Part shown: positions 40,856-48,882 of the stretch, in pieces | Layout of the letters: each line of letters starts with the position of its first letter | How positions within the stretch are numbered: the first letter of the stretch is position 1 | From: an uncultured Clostridia bacterium | Lineage (GTDB): Bacteria; Bacillota; Clostridia; TANB77; CAG-508 | Assembly: GCA_944388045.1 (NCBI GenBank) | Contig: CALXHG010000014.1 | Span: 1 to 48,958 of the forward strand | Length of the DNA: 48,958 bases | Direction of reading: 5' to 3' | Made by a program: the position numbers and the translations under genes | Notes under the pieces: model-generated | The model's database searches: none | Seen by the model: only the letters and a program-made list of their open reading frames with translations | Told to the model about the DNA's origin: nothing

Positions 40856-40931
40856 GCCACTATAGCTCAGTTGGTAGAGCAACGGATTCGTAACCCGTAG
40901 GTCAGCAGTTCGATTCTGCTTAGTGGCTCCA
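40856..40931 (+). tRNA. tRNA-Thr(CGT)
   Basis: 76 nt including encoded CCA. Acceptor GCCACTA/TAGTGGC, D arm GCTCAGTTGGTAGAGC, anticodon stem ACGGA with loop TTCGTAA giving anticodon CGT, and T-loop TTCGATT. It lies at the left edge of the radical SAM island. Confidence 0.97.
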
Positions 40932-40940
40932 AATTATAAC

Positions 40941-40975
40941 AGCTTACGAATTATAAAGTTTGTAGGTTGTTTTTT
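40941..40975 (+). terminator. tRNA-Thr terminator
   Basis: AGCTTAC pairs with GTAGGTT (two G-U pairs), followed by GTTTTTT. A similar sequence of about 40 nt recurs at 43459-43500 beyond the radical SAM genes. Confidence 0.75.
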
Positions 40976-41225
40976 CGTATAAAACCAATATGTTCTCTTT
41001 CTGGAAAAGTGAATGAAATATCTAGTAAACCATTCTATATTAAGGAATATCAGCAGGAGTATAATCTCAAAGAAGTTAAACAAATTCTTATAAAATTGAA
41101 AACTTAGCCTTCATATTATGCTATTCAACTTAGTAAGCTTCAATCAAAGATTTAGGCAAAAAATGTTTTGGAATTAATAAAATAGAAGATAAAAAAATTA
41201 TAGAAAAAATAATTAATTTGTAATT
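40976..41225. other. Intergenic remnant after tRNA-Thr
   Basis: An open stretch on the plus strand near 40982-41107 reads KPICSLSGKVNEISSKPFYI and on to a stop, without start codon or ribosome binding site. It may be a decayed gene end. I recognise no family in it and see nothing else here. Confidence 0.4.
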
Positions 41226-41266
41226 AAAAAAGTCAACACTAACAAATTTAGTAGTGCTGTCTTTTA
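41226..41266 (-). terminator. Terminator of the radical SAM island operon
   Basis: AAAAGACAGCACTAC pairs with TAGTGTTGACTTTTT (minus strand, two mismatches), with the T-run on the minus strand, 18 nt past the stop codon of the 41285 gene. Confidence 0.85.
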
Positions 41267-41284
41267 GATATTTCTAATACAATT

Positions 41285-42232
41285 TTAATTTTTTAGATTA
41301 ATTGCCCATTTTGGTGGATAAATATATTCAATTTTATCTTTCTTAGGTATATAATGTTTTTTTATTTTAGTTCTATTAGACCTTAAATCAGGAATAGCTT
41401 GTCTACAATACTTATCTAATTCACAAAATATATTTTGACAATCTATTAATTGTAAAGGTCTATTTCCAATTCTTTTAAAATTCAAATTTAGTCTTTTAAA
41501 TTCTTCATCTTGATGTTCATACATATATCTAATTATATCTTCATTACTCATTTTACCTTTGTCTATAAAACATTTTTTAATTCCACGAAGTGAACCAGGT
41601 CCAGAAACTGTAAATTCATCTTCTTTCCAATTCACAACTTCACTATAATTAATATCAGTAACTAATTGATAAGCCATAAAGTTACCAATTAGAGGATAAC
41701 TTTTAATAATATAAAAAGCTTCTTCCATAGTTTTACAATTAACAATTTTATCTTGTATTTTATCTTCGCCAAACATCTTATTTAGTAGTGCTAGATGATT
41801 GTCATGTTTTCTATCATAACCGAATGCCTTATTAGCACAGCTTATATATGCATCATTGTAAATCTTCGTACCTCTTGATATGGCATTTTCTAATACTTTA
41901 GAATATTCTTTAATTTTAAATGACTTTAGCGTTATTTCTTCAAAATTATATTTTAACAATTCCCAAGTGGATTCTTTATTAAACAATTTAAATAATAATA
42001 TTCTAAATAATATATCTTCATTAGAATATTTTTTTCCGTTATATAAAACATTTTTTAGCAAATATTGACTAACTCGATCATTAACTCGATAACTATTACA
42101 AAATTTATATTCTTGTAAAATTCTATCATTAGTCCATGGAGCAGATTCTCCGTTTACTTTTTTCCAAAAAATACTTTGTCTTTCGCAAGCAAAATACCAA
42201 TATAAATCATATACTTCTTGTCTTTTTTTCAT
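41285..42232 (-). CDS. 5-hmdU DNA kinase / thymine-hypermodification helical-domain protein
   Basis: A 315-residue protein. The N-terminal half matches the helical family of 5-hydroxymethyluracil DNA kinases and alpha-glutamyl/putrescinyl-thymine pyrophosphorylases: WYFACERQSIFWKKV, APWTNDRILQEYKFCNSYR, NDRVSQYLLKNV and FRILLFKLFNKESTWELL. A helix-hairpin-like segment (SYPLIGNFMAYQLVTDINYSE) and GPGSLRGIKKC follow. Phage members act in thymine hypermodification of DNA. No separate P-loop kinase or hydroxymethyl-dUMP gene is present here, so the substrate may differ. It starts 4 nt after the radical SAM stop, with its ribosome binding site inside that gene, so the two are tightly coupled. Confidence 0.75.
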   Translation of the reverse strand: MKKRQEVYDLYWYFACERQSIFWKKVNGESAPWTNDRILQEYKFCNSYRVNDRVSQYLLKNVLYNGKKYSNEDILFRILLFKLFNKESTWELLKYNFEEITLKSFKIKEYSKVLENAISRGTKIYNDAYISCANKAFGYDRKHDNHLALLNKMFGEDKIQDKIVNCKTMEEAFYIIKSYPLIGNFMAYQLVTDINYSEVVNWKEDEFTVSGPGSLRGIKKCFIDKGKMSNEDIIRYMYEHQDEEFKRLNLNFKRIGNRPLQLIDCQNIFCELDKYCRQAIPDLRSNRTKIKKHYIPKKDKIEYIYPPKWAINLKN

Positions 42233-42236
42233 ATTC

Positions 42237-43241
42237 TTACCTCATACATTTTGGATCTCGTGAATTAATACAACTTTTTAATGTTAGTACTTTATCTTTG
42301 TTATCAGTATAATTTGCTATTATTTTTTGCCCTATACAGCCACTTTTACAAATTGAATATTGTTCACAAGAAGAACAAGAATTATTAATATTAAAATTTC
42401 TAATATTACTAAAGTATTCAGAATTATACATATCCATTAAAGAGTTATCGTTTATATTTCCACTAATACCTAATTCAGTAAAATATTTTATTGAATCACA
42501 AGGATAAGCAATTCCATCAAAGCCAATTATCATTATTTTATCAGCAATAATACAAGGACTATTTTCAATACCTAATATATTCCAAGGACTACCAAGTCTA
42601 ATTCTATTTTTGTCAGCAAAATTTAAATAAAAATCTTTAATATCTAATAATTGTTCTTTTGATAAATCCATATAAGTTGTTCCTTTTCCATGAGGGACAA
42701 ATCTTAATAAACTTACCTTATCAAAATATTTTCTGCTTTTAAATGTATTTATTGCACTAATTATAACATCCTTAAATTTAGAATATGAATCTTTAGAAAC
42801 GGTATAATGAAATCCTAATTTAGCATCATTTTCTTCAAAAACTTTATCAAAAAATTCTTGATTGTTATATATAGAAATATCTTTTTCATCTGATAAAGAA
42901 TCTGCGAGAGAATAAACAATTTTATTTAATCCTAAATTAATTAAATGTTTATATTTATTTAAAGTTTCATCAGTTCTATATGCAAAGGTATAAATAGTTG
43001 ATTTCATTTCTAATTTTGAAGTTAACTCAACAAGTTCAGAAAGGCTATCATACATTAAAGGTTCCCCACCTGTAAAAACTATATCTTCAACACCCATTAC
43101 TTTTGCTTCTGTAATAATTTTATATACACTATCAAAATCTAATTCTTTTAGATTGTCAATATTATTAGTAGCATTACTAGAACAATGTTTACAATTCCTA
43201 GCACATTTATTAGTTAACTCTATTTTTATTTCTTTTAACAT
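42237..43241 (-). CDS. Radical SAM/SPASM enzyme
   Basis: A 334-residue enzyme. The [4Fe-4S] cluster binding motif is CARNCKHC (C13, C17, C20, a CX3CX2C site), with GGEP at 58-61 for SAM. The C-terminal SPASM region has cysteines in PCIIADK, YPCDS and the cluster CSSCEQYSICKSGC (about 290-305), for auxiliary clusters. SPASM enzymes usually modify peptides or proteins, but this one is paired with a DNA-modification-type protein, so the substrate may be a nucleic acid or a nucleotide-linked group (inference). ATG 43241 follows TGGAGTG. First gene of a two-gene operon next to tRNA-Thr. Confidence 0.92.
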   Translation of the reverse strand: MLKEIKIELTNKCARNCKHCSSNATNNIDNLKELDFDSVYKIITEAKVMGVEDIVFTGGEPLMYDSLSELVELTSKLEMKSTIYTFAYRTDETLNKYKHLINLGLNKIVYSLADSLSDEKDISIYNNQEFFDKVFEENDAKLGFHYTVSKDSYSKFKDVIISAINTFKSRKYFDKVSLLRFVPHGKGTTYMDLSKEQLLDIKDFYLNFADKNRIRLGSPWNILGIENSPCIIADKIMIIGFDGIAYPCDSIKYFTELGISGNINDNSLMDMYNSEYFSNIRNFNINNSCSSCEQYSICKSGCIGQKIIANYTDNKDKVLTLKSCINSRDPKCMR

Positions 43242-43458
43242 ATAATCACTCCATAAAGTATAAATATGTAATTATTATATAACAAATATCAAAAATTTTC
43301 TATATTTCAATTGAATTTCAATAGATATTTATTCTTTATAACTATTGCTAAAATATAAATTTTATGTTAAAGTATAAACAATAAATCGAGTTATATAAGA
43401 GCTTGAAACAAGTGTATGTAATTTTTTCGCATACCTGCTCCGTAATCGCTTCATTTGA

Positions 43459-43500
43459 AAGCAACTTACGGACTGTAAGGTTTGTAAGTTTTTTTATATA
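43459..43500 (+). repeat. Second copy of the tRNA-Thr terminator-like sequence
   Basis: CAACTTACGGACTGTAAGG and GTTTGTAAGTT match the tRNA-Thr terminator at 40938-40976 at about three quarters of positions. It also folds (AACTTAC/GTAAGTT) with a T-run. With the copy at 40941 it brackets the radical SAM island. The surrounding 43242-43617 otherwise holds only AT-rich DNA and a short open remnant near 43495-43585. Confidence 0.6.
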
Positions 43501-43571
43501 GACAAAATTTGGATAAATCACTTGAAGTTTTTAATCAATTACAATTTGAAGAAAACATAAAACAAAGAAAA

Positions 43572-43592
43572 CTCCCACCAACAAAGTGAGAG
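43572..43592 (-). terminator. Terminator of the 43618 gene
   Basis: CTCTCAC pairs with GTGGGAG (one G-U) and is followed by TTTTCTTTG on the minus strand, 26 nt past the stop codon. Confidence 0.8.
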
Positions 43593-43617
43593 AAAGATGA
43601 TTCTTTTTTAGTAAAGG

Positions 43618-43842
43618 TTAGCCAACCTTTACCACATAGCATGTGTTTTTGGTTCTCACCGCATAGACTCGTTCATTCAAGTCCAGCGTTTTAACTTCAA
43701 CCACAGTCGAAGTTAAAACTTCGTCAAACTTCACCCCCAAGTTAGAAAAGAACTCCAATCTGGAGCATCTCATTTTCTGTCCTTCAACAGGAACAGAATT
43801 AGAGATTACAATCTTAACACTGGGACACTGATACATAGCCAT
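43618..43842 (-). CDS. Small protein (74 aa) of foreign composition, unknown function
   Basis: Starts MAMYQCPSVKIVISNSVPVE at ATG 43842 behind GGAGG; ends YVVKVG. Beta-rich pattern with three Cys and no membrane segment. Clearly higher GC than its surroundings and with codons the host rarely uses. Own promoter (43933-43961) and own terminator, as for the 8728 gene. It lies divergently next to the 44140 gene. The promoter and composition place it with the cargo-type genes of the tandem elements, although no mobilization gene is near. No family recognised. Confidence 0.75.
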   Translation of the reverse strand: MAMYQCPSVKIVISNSVPVEGQKMRCSRLEFFSNLGVKFDEVLTSTVVEVKTLDLNERVYAVRTKNTCYVVKVG

Positions 43843-43932
43843 TTTTTTCCTCCAAAAATTTTCTTGAAGCGTACATACGGACTTGTAAACCATAAGGTTT
43901 ACATTTTAAAGCATTCAGCTTTATATAACTAT

Positions 43933-43961
43933 ATTATAACATATTTATGTAAATTTTTCAA
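43933..43961 (-). promoter_or_regulatory. Promoter of the 43618 gene (cargo-type)
   Basis: TTGAAA (43956-43961), spacer AATTTACATAAATATGT of 17 bp, TATAAT (43933-43938) on the minus strand. The -35, -10 and the last eight spacer bases match 8982-9010. Confidence 0.88.
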
Positions 43962-44059
43962 AAAAACATTTATAAACTCATTTTTCAAAGATATTTTTTA
44001 TTATTTATATATTCCAAAATCATTTCTATGTAAAATATTTTTAAAATCAAAATCAATTA

Positions 44060-44088
44060 TGGACAAATTATGTAAAATGTGGTATATT
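44060..44088 (+). promoter_or_regulatory. Promoter of the 44140 gene (cargo-type)
   Basis: TGGACA (44060-44065), spacer AATTATGTAAAATGTGG of 17 bp, TATATT (44083-44088). The spacer shares ATTATGTAAAAT with the promoters at 16198 and 19939. Confidence 0.8.
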
Positions 44089-44139
44089 ATATTTTGTACG
44101 TTCTTTTCATTAAAATAATTACTAAAATGGAGGTTCTTT

Positions 44140-45150
44140 ATGATTCTTATTAATGAAAAATTGCTTGAAACACTGGATTTTGTAAAAAATCCAAAACAAA
44201 ACCAGTACCCTTTCCTTGCAAAAATTCTCAATGATTTTGATTTGCTCGATGAGCAAAGGAAAAATCAAATCTATGAAGAAGTTTGGCTGGAATTATATCG
44301 GGATTCTTGGAATAGCATAAACAAATCTTTTCCAATTAAAAGCTTTAGTTTTGACCAGAAAGCTGGTTATTACACTTCAGTAGCAGTCTTAACAACAGAA
44401 TTAAAAAAGAATAATCTTTTGGAAAGAAACTTTTTTATTAAAGTTGATTCTCATGAATTACTTTTTAATTTTATTTGTTATAATATTACTGCACAAAAGC
44501 ATTATAGAGGAAGTATTTCTTTCACTCCTGTTACTTTAACTTCTTTAGAAAAAGAAGCAGGAATAGAGTCTATTAAGAAAGCCTTAAAAAAAGCAGAAAT
44601 TAAGTTTTCTGTAGACTTTCCTGATACTGATTCAGATTTAAATACTATTGTACAATATTCTAAGAAAGGTGTGAAAACACAAGAAGATTTAATTAAAGAA
44701 AAAGTTCAAAATGCATTTTGGGATGTGCTTTATTCTGAAGGTATAAGCAAATTTAATTATATCGAAATAAATCACATAAAAAAGGTTTATGACAAAACTC
44801 TTCATTGTTTTATTGACTTTGCCAATTGTCCGAAAAACACACAATTTGAAATTTTTGAAAAAGCGATTGAAAGAGCAAGGTTTAGTAAAACCTCTGAAGC
44901 TCAAACTCTTTATTATGAGATTGTAAAAAACAATCTTGATACAAGAGTAAGAATAAAAAAAGAACAAATTTGGAACAAAGTGGCTGAAAAAAGAGCTAGA
45001 AATGTTCCAGACCAATTCGTTTTAGCAAAAAGTTCTTCTAAAACTAACAGTGGTAACATTCTTGACATTGTATTTGTAACCTACGAAAAATATGGCAGTT
45101 ACGAATCGTTCCATGTAAGTGACCTTTGGAACTTATTAAATGTTGAGTAA
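44140..45150 (+). CDS. 336-aa orphan protein, unknown function
   Basis: Starts MILINEKLLETLDFVKNPKQ at ATG 44140 behind GGAGG. Soluble, without signal peptide. The N-terminal half is mixed alpha/beta (YYTSVAVLTTELKKNNLLER, FFIKVDSHELLFNF). The second half is helical and basic (EAQTLYYEIVKNNLDTRVRI). It ends LLNVE and has a strong terminator 40 nt later. The start of the gene is richer in GC than the host and the later part less so, as if partly adapted. The promoter belongs to the cargo-type group. It diverges from the 43618 gene, and the two may have arrived together. No family recognised. Confidence 0.75.
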   Translation: MILINEKLLETLDFVKNPKQNQYPFLAKILNDFDLLDEQRKNQIYEEVWLELYRDSWNSINKSFPIKSFSFDQKAGYYTSVAVLTTELKKNNLLERNFFIKVDSHELLFNFICYNITAQKHYRGSISFTPVTLTSLEKEAGIESIKKALKKAEIKFSVDFPDTDSDLNTIVQYSKKGVKTQEDLIKEKVQNAFWDVLYSEGISKFNYIEINHIKKVYDKTLHCFIDFANCPKNTQFEIFEKAIERARFSKTSEAQTLYYEIVKNNLDTRVRIKKEQIWNKVAEKRARNVPDQFVLAKSSSKTNSGNILDIVFVTYEKYGSYESFHVSDLWNLLNVE

Positions 45151-45190
45151 GTTACGGTTTTAATCATAGAAGAACAAAAAAATTATTTTG

Positions 45191-45220
45191 GAGTAGGTGT
45201 CAAATGACACCTACTCTTTT
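45191..45220 (+). terminator. Terminator of the 44140 gene
   Basis: A perfect 12-bp stem GAGTAGGTGTCA / TGACACCTACTC with a 2-nt loop, followed by TTTT. Confidence 0.95.
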
Positions 45221-45274
45221 ACTTAGTCCTCGCTGTGCTTGGGCGCGAACATTTTTCATAAAATTAATTTAAGA

Positions 45275-45350
45275 AATTCTAAATTTCCTCCAATCGTATT
45301 CAAAATTTATTTATTATTAATATATCAAAATTTCTCACTGAACTTTAGCA
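45275..45350 (-). repeat. AT-rich repeated element, copy 2 of 3 (inverted)
   Basis: About 76 bp, almost identical to the reverse complement of 48883-48958. It reads AATTCTAAATTTCCTCCAAT, CGTATTCAAAATTT, then the TTATTATTAATATATCAAAATTT core. The two copies face each other around the response regulator, YnbB-like and sigE genes (3.6 kb). The core also occurs at 40724. Confidence 0.9.
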
Positions 45351-45435
45351 CAAATATTAATATTATTTTTAAATTAACTTGTATAATAGGAATTTTTGTG
45401 ATATAAATATATTATAAACAATATGGAGGTTACAT

Positions 45436-46191
45436 ATGGAAAATAATAATTATTATGATGAAAAGAAAACTATATTAATTGTAGATGATGAACAAAAAAT
45501 TGTTGACTTATTAGTTCATAATTTAGGTAGAGAAGGTTATAATACTTTACAAGCAAATGATGGACAAACTGCTATAGATATTGCTATTGAGCAACGTCCA
45601 GATTTGATATTACTTGATATTATGATTCCTCGTGTAGATGGACTTACTGTTTGTAAGAAAATAAAAAATTATTACAATGTCCCTATTTTAATGGTTTCTG
45701 CAAAAGATGATGAATTAGATAAAATTGTTGGATTAGAAATTGGAGCAGATGACTATATTACAAAACCATTTAGTGTAAGAGAAGTTGTTGCAAGAGTAAA
45801 AGCTAATTTAAGAAAGTCTGAAAGTCATTTTGATAATCAAAGATTAAATAATGAAATAGAAACAAAAAAAGAACCTAGAAAACAAAATTTAATAAAACTA
45901 GGAAATTTAATTTTAGATTTAGAAAAATATGAAGTTAATGTTGATGGAAATATTGTAAATTTAACATTAAGAGAATTTGAAGTTTTAAAATATTTAGCTC
46001 AACAACAAGGTCAAGTTGTTACAAGAGAAGCTCTTCTTGAACAAGTTTGGGGATATGAATATTATGGAGATATAAGAACTGTTGATGTAACAGTAAGAAG
46101 AATTAGAGAAAGAATAGAAAAAGATACTTCTAATCCTCAATATTTAATTACCAAAAGAGGAATTGGATATTATATTCCAACATTTGATTAA
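45436..46191 (+). CDS. OmpR/PhoB-family response regulator
   Basis: A 251-residue regulator. The receiver domain (about 11-125) has the acidic pair D17-D18, phospho-acceptor D61 in LILLDIMIP, and K110 in TKPFS. An Asn/Lys-rich linker leads to the winged-helix DNA-binding domain (about 150-250, LTLREFEVLKYLAQQQGQVVTREALLEQVWG, TVDVTVRRIRERIE). Overall it is closest in style to WalR/YycF. A histidine kinase gene normally follows in the same operon; here a terminator and a convergent gene follow, so it is an orphan. ATG 45436 has GGAGG. Confidence 0.96.
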   Translation: MENNNYYDEKKTILIVDDEQKIVDLLVHNLGREGYNTLQANDGQTAIDIAIEQRPDLILLDIMIPRVDGLTVCKKIKNYYNVPILMVSAKDDELDKIVGLEIGADDYITKPFSVREVVARVKANLRKSESHFDNQRLNNEIETKKEPRKQNLIKLGNLILDLEKYEVNVDGNIVNLTLREFEVLKYLAQQQGQVVTREALLEQVWGYEYYGDIRTVDVTVRRIRERIEKDTSNPQYLITKRGIGYYIPTFD

Positions 46192-46267
46192 AAATTTATA
46201 TATATTGTATATATTTATTATCATACAAAATTAATGCAATCTTTAAAAAAATTTGTCATAAAAACTG

Positions 46268-46315
46268 AAGTGAACCCAATTAAACTTTTTATCTAATAAT
46301 TTGGGTTCACTTTTT
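46268..46315. terminator. Bidirectional terminator between the response regulator and YnbB-like genes
   Basis: A 12-bp perfect stem AAGTGAACCCAA / TTGGGTTCACTT with a 21-nt loop and a T-run. The minus-strand gene at 46331 ends just beyond. Confidence 0.93.
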
Positions 46316-46330
46316 AAAATCAAAAATTTT

Positions 46331-47590
46331 TTATTTGTTTTTCAAAATAGATAATGCTTTCATAATTCCTAGTTTTCCATATTCATATGTTAATCCGCCT
46401 TGCATATATGCAATATATGGTGGTCTAATTGGTCCGTCACAACTTAATTCTATTGTTGAACCTTCTGTAAAAGTACCTGCAGCCATTATTATTTTATCAT
46501 CATATCCTCCCATATCACTTGGCTCTGGTATAACATTTGAATCAATTGGAGACCCTTGTTGTATTCCTTGACAAAATTTTATTAATTCATCTGCCTCTCC
46601 TAATTCTATTGTCTGAACAATATCAGCTCTTTTTTCATTAAAAACTGGATCTACTTTATAGCCCATCTTTTCTAATATTCTACTAGCAAATACTGCAGTT
46701 TTAACACTACTTGCTACAACACTTGGTGCAAAAAACAATCCTTTTATAAATGGAATATTTTGGTTCAGTGAAGGACCTATTTCTTTTCCAACTCCTGGTG
46801 CAGTTAACCTTTCTGCACATAATTCAATTAAATTCCTTTTTCCTACAATATATCCTCCACTAGTAGCTATTCCTGCACCTAAATTCTTCATAAGTGAGCC
46901 AACAGCTATGTCTGCACCAATATCTGTAGGCTCTTTATCTTCAACAAACTCTCCATAACAATTATCAACCATTATTATAACATTTTCATTTACTTCTCTA
47001 ATTGCTTTTATTGCTTTTTCTATTTTATCTATTGTCAAACTTTTTCTTGTAGAATAGCCTTTTGAGCGTTGAATTTCAATTAATTTTATGTCTTTTTTTG
47101 ATACTCTATTTTTTATTTTCTCAATATCAAAATCATTATCAATTAATTCAATTTGTTCATATTTTACCCCAAATTCTTTTAAAGAACTTTTACTATTTTC
47201 TTTACTTATGCCAATAACTGTTTGCAAAGTATCATATGGTAATCCAGTAATGCTTAGCATTGTATCTCCTGGTCTTAATAAGCCAAATAATGTTACTGCT
47301 AACGCATGTGTTCCAGATATTAATTGTGCTCTAACTAATGCATCTTCTGTTCCAAATATTTTAGCATAAATTTCTTCTATCTTATTTCTTCCTACTTCAT
47401 CAATTCCATATCCTGTTGATGAATGTAAATGCATTTCTGATAAACCACATTTTTGAAAAGCATTTAATACTTTTAAACTATTAATTTCTTTTATTTTATC
47501 AATTTCTCTAAAAATAGGTTCAATATCTTTTTCTACTTCTTTTGATAATTCTAATATTTCTTCTTTTATTCCAAATTCTTTATACAACAT
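46331..47590 (-). CDS. YnbB-like PLP-dependent enzyme (methionine gamma-lyase/aluminium resistance family)
   Basis: A 419-residue fold-type I PLP enzyme of the family annotated as aluminium resistance or methionine gamma-lyase family protein. Family marks are HLHSSTGYGIDEVGR, RAQLISGTHALAV, DNCYGEF, and the PLP-lysine region GSLMKNLGAGIATSGGYI. The C-terminal MAAGTFTEGSTIELSCDGPIRPPY is also typical. The true substrate is not established for the family. ATG 47590 is preceded by a region carrying copy D of the pseudoknot-like motif, 58 nt upstream. In Firmicutes it is often near glnA or hfq-type loci; here sigE lies upstream on the same strand. Confidence 0.93.
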   Translation of the reverse strand: MLYKEFGIKEEILELSKEVEKDIEPIFREIDKIKEINSLKVLNAFQKCGLSEMHLHSSTGYGIDEVGRNKIEEIYAKIFGTEDALVRAQLISGTHALAVTLFGLLRPGDTMLSITGLPYDTLQTVIGISKENSKSSLKEFGVKYEQIELIDNDFDIEKIKNRVSKKDIKLIEIQRSKGYSTRKSLTIDKIEKAIKAIREVNENVIIMVDNCYGEFVEDKEPTDIGADIAVGSLMKNLGAGIATSGGYIVGKRNLIELCAERLTAPGVGKEIGPSLNQNIPFIKGLFFAPSVVASSVKTAVFASRILEKMGYKVDPVFNEKRADIVQTIELGEADELIKFCQGIQQGSPIDSNVIPEPSDMGGYDDKIIMAAGTFTEGSTIELSCDGPIRPPYIAYMQGGLTYEYGKLGIMKALSILKNK

Positions 47591-47648
47591 CTTTTATATT
47601 TTTTAATTTATCTAATGCAATAAATTAATCTTTTACTCCTTATATGAT

Positions 47649-47683
47649 TTTTAGGTTTTTTATAAAGGATTTACCTATAAACC
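47649..47683 (-). promoter_or_regulatory. Pseudoknot-like leader motif, copy D (upstream of the YnbB-like gene)
   Basis: GGTTTATAGG, TAAATCC, TTTATAAAAAA, CCTAAAA. In this copy the hairpin GGUUUA/UAAAUCC has just one bulged base, and its loop UAGG pairs with the distal CCUA. The ATAAAAAAC stretch resembles the A-rich strand of preQ1-I riboswitches, but the rest does not match that class. Confidence 0.62.
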
Positions 47684-47811
47684 AATAATATAAATAAATA
47701 TTTATTTACATTTAATACAAATATTTATTGTTATTTAATATAAATCTTAATTTTTTTACATTTAATATATTTCTATACTTTACCTATTATATCATTAAAT
47801 TTATTAAAAAT

Positions 47812-48549
47812 CTAGCCTGTTTTACTCATTATCTCTTTTTTCATTTTTCCTATAATCTTTTTTTCTAATCTTGAAATATAACTTTGAGAAATTCCTAACT
47901 CATCTGCTACCTCTTTTTGTGTTTTCTCTCTTCCACTAATAAAACCAAACCTCATTTCCATTATATTTTTTTCTCTATCATTCAACTTTCTTATAGCCTC
48001 TTTTAATAATTTCATATCTACTTCATCTTCTAATTTTCTATATGTAACATCTGGATCTGTTCCTAATATGTCTGATAATAATAATTCATTACCATCACTA
48101 TCTTTATTTAATGGCTCATCTATAGATATTTCTGATTTAATTTTGTTATTTCTTCTTAAATACATTAAAATTTCGTTTTCAATACATCTAGATGCATATG
48201 TTGCTAATTTTATTTTTTTATCAGAATTAAAGGTATTAACACTTTTCATTAAACCTATTGTTCCAATTGATATCAAATCTTCTATCCCAATACCAGTATT
48301 TTCAAATTTTTTTGCAATATATACAACTAATCTTAAATTTCTTTCAACAAGTATTTTTCTAGCTTCTTCTCTTTCTTCTGTGTCTAATTTTTTTATAATC
48401 TCTTCCTCTTCTTCTTGTGAAAGCGGTGGTGGTAATGTTTGACTTCCAGCGACATAAAAAATTGGTAAAATCTCATCTTCTGTATTTTTATCTATATATT
48501 TGGCATATAAATTATTCAAACCTTTTTTTATAAATTCTAAAAAATTCAT
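47812..48549 (-). CDS. sigE: RNA polymerase sporulation sigma factor SigE
   Basis: A 245-residue mother-cell sigma factor. An N-terminal pro-sequence (about 28 residues, amphipathic [15 protein letters not shown]) precedes the conserved [14 protein letters not shown] start of the mature protein. Region 2 ([55 protein letters not shown]) and region 4 ([24 protein letters not shown]) are intact. It controls early mother-cell genes after processing by SpoIIGA. spoIIGA and sigG are usual neighbours but are absent: the 409 bp upstream are non-coding and downstream is the YnbB-like gene. ATG 48549 follows GGAAAGGAA. Confidence 0.96.
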   Translation of the reverse strand: MNFLEFIKKGLNNLYAKYIDKNTEDEILPIFYVAGSQTLPPPLSQEEEEEIIKKLDTEEREEARKILVERNLRLVVYIAKKFENTGIGIEDLISIGTIGLMKSVNTFNSDKKIKLATYASRCIENEILMYLRRNNKIKSEISIDEPLNKDSDGNELLLSDILGTDPDVTYRKLEDEVDMKLLKEAIRKLNDREKNIMEMRFGFISGREKTQKEVADELGISQSYISRLEKKIIGKMKKEIMSKTG

Positions 48550-48581
48550 CTTACTTTAATTCCTTTCCAAGAAAATTTCAA

Positions 48582-48660
48582 GAACAACTAAGAAAAATCT
48601 TCGATTTTTGTTTAATTTGTTCTCACACGGTTTGAGTTTTCTACTATAAAGAGAAAATCT
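48582..48660. repeat. Hairpin repeat upstream of sigE (copy 2)
   Basis: Collinear with the insert in the glmS ribozyme P1 (36175-36252). GAACAA and TTTGTTC arms enclose AGAAAAATC-ttc-GATTTTT. It lies in the sigE leader about 33 nt upstream of the start codon. The rest of 48661-48882 is AT-rich non-coding DNA with a CTATC/GATAA-type AT hairpin near 48796-48860. Confidence 0.55.
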
Positions 48661-48882
48661 CAAAGAGCTGGCAATTGTAGCATTTTATTTACCTATCAAA
48701 TTTTATCACCTCCAAACACTATATCGGTTAAATTAAAAAATTTAACTTAATTTTATTTAATATTATTGTACAACTTCGGCTATAAAAAAGCTGTCTATTC
48801 TTATTGTAGAAAAAAAGAAATAATCGATAAATTTCGATTATTTCTCTATCTTTAATATAATAACATTTTTAATATACTAACT

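Noticed and set aside
43495..43585. Short plus-strand peptide ending KQRKLPPTK
   Set aside because: No start codon or ribosome binding site; at most a decayed gene end, and it runs into the terminator of the 43618 gene.
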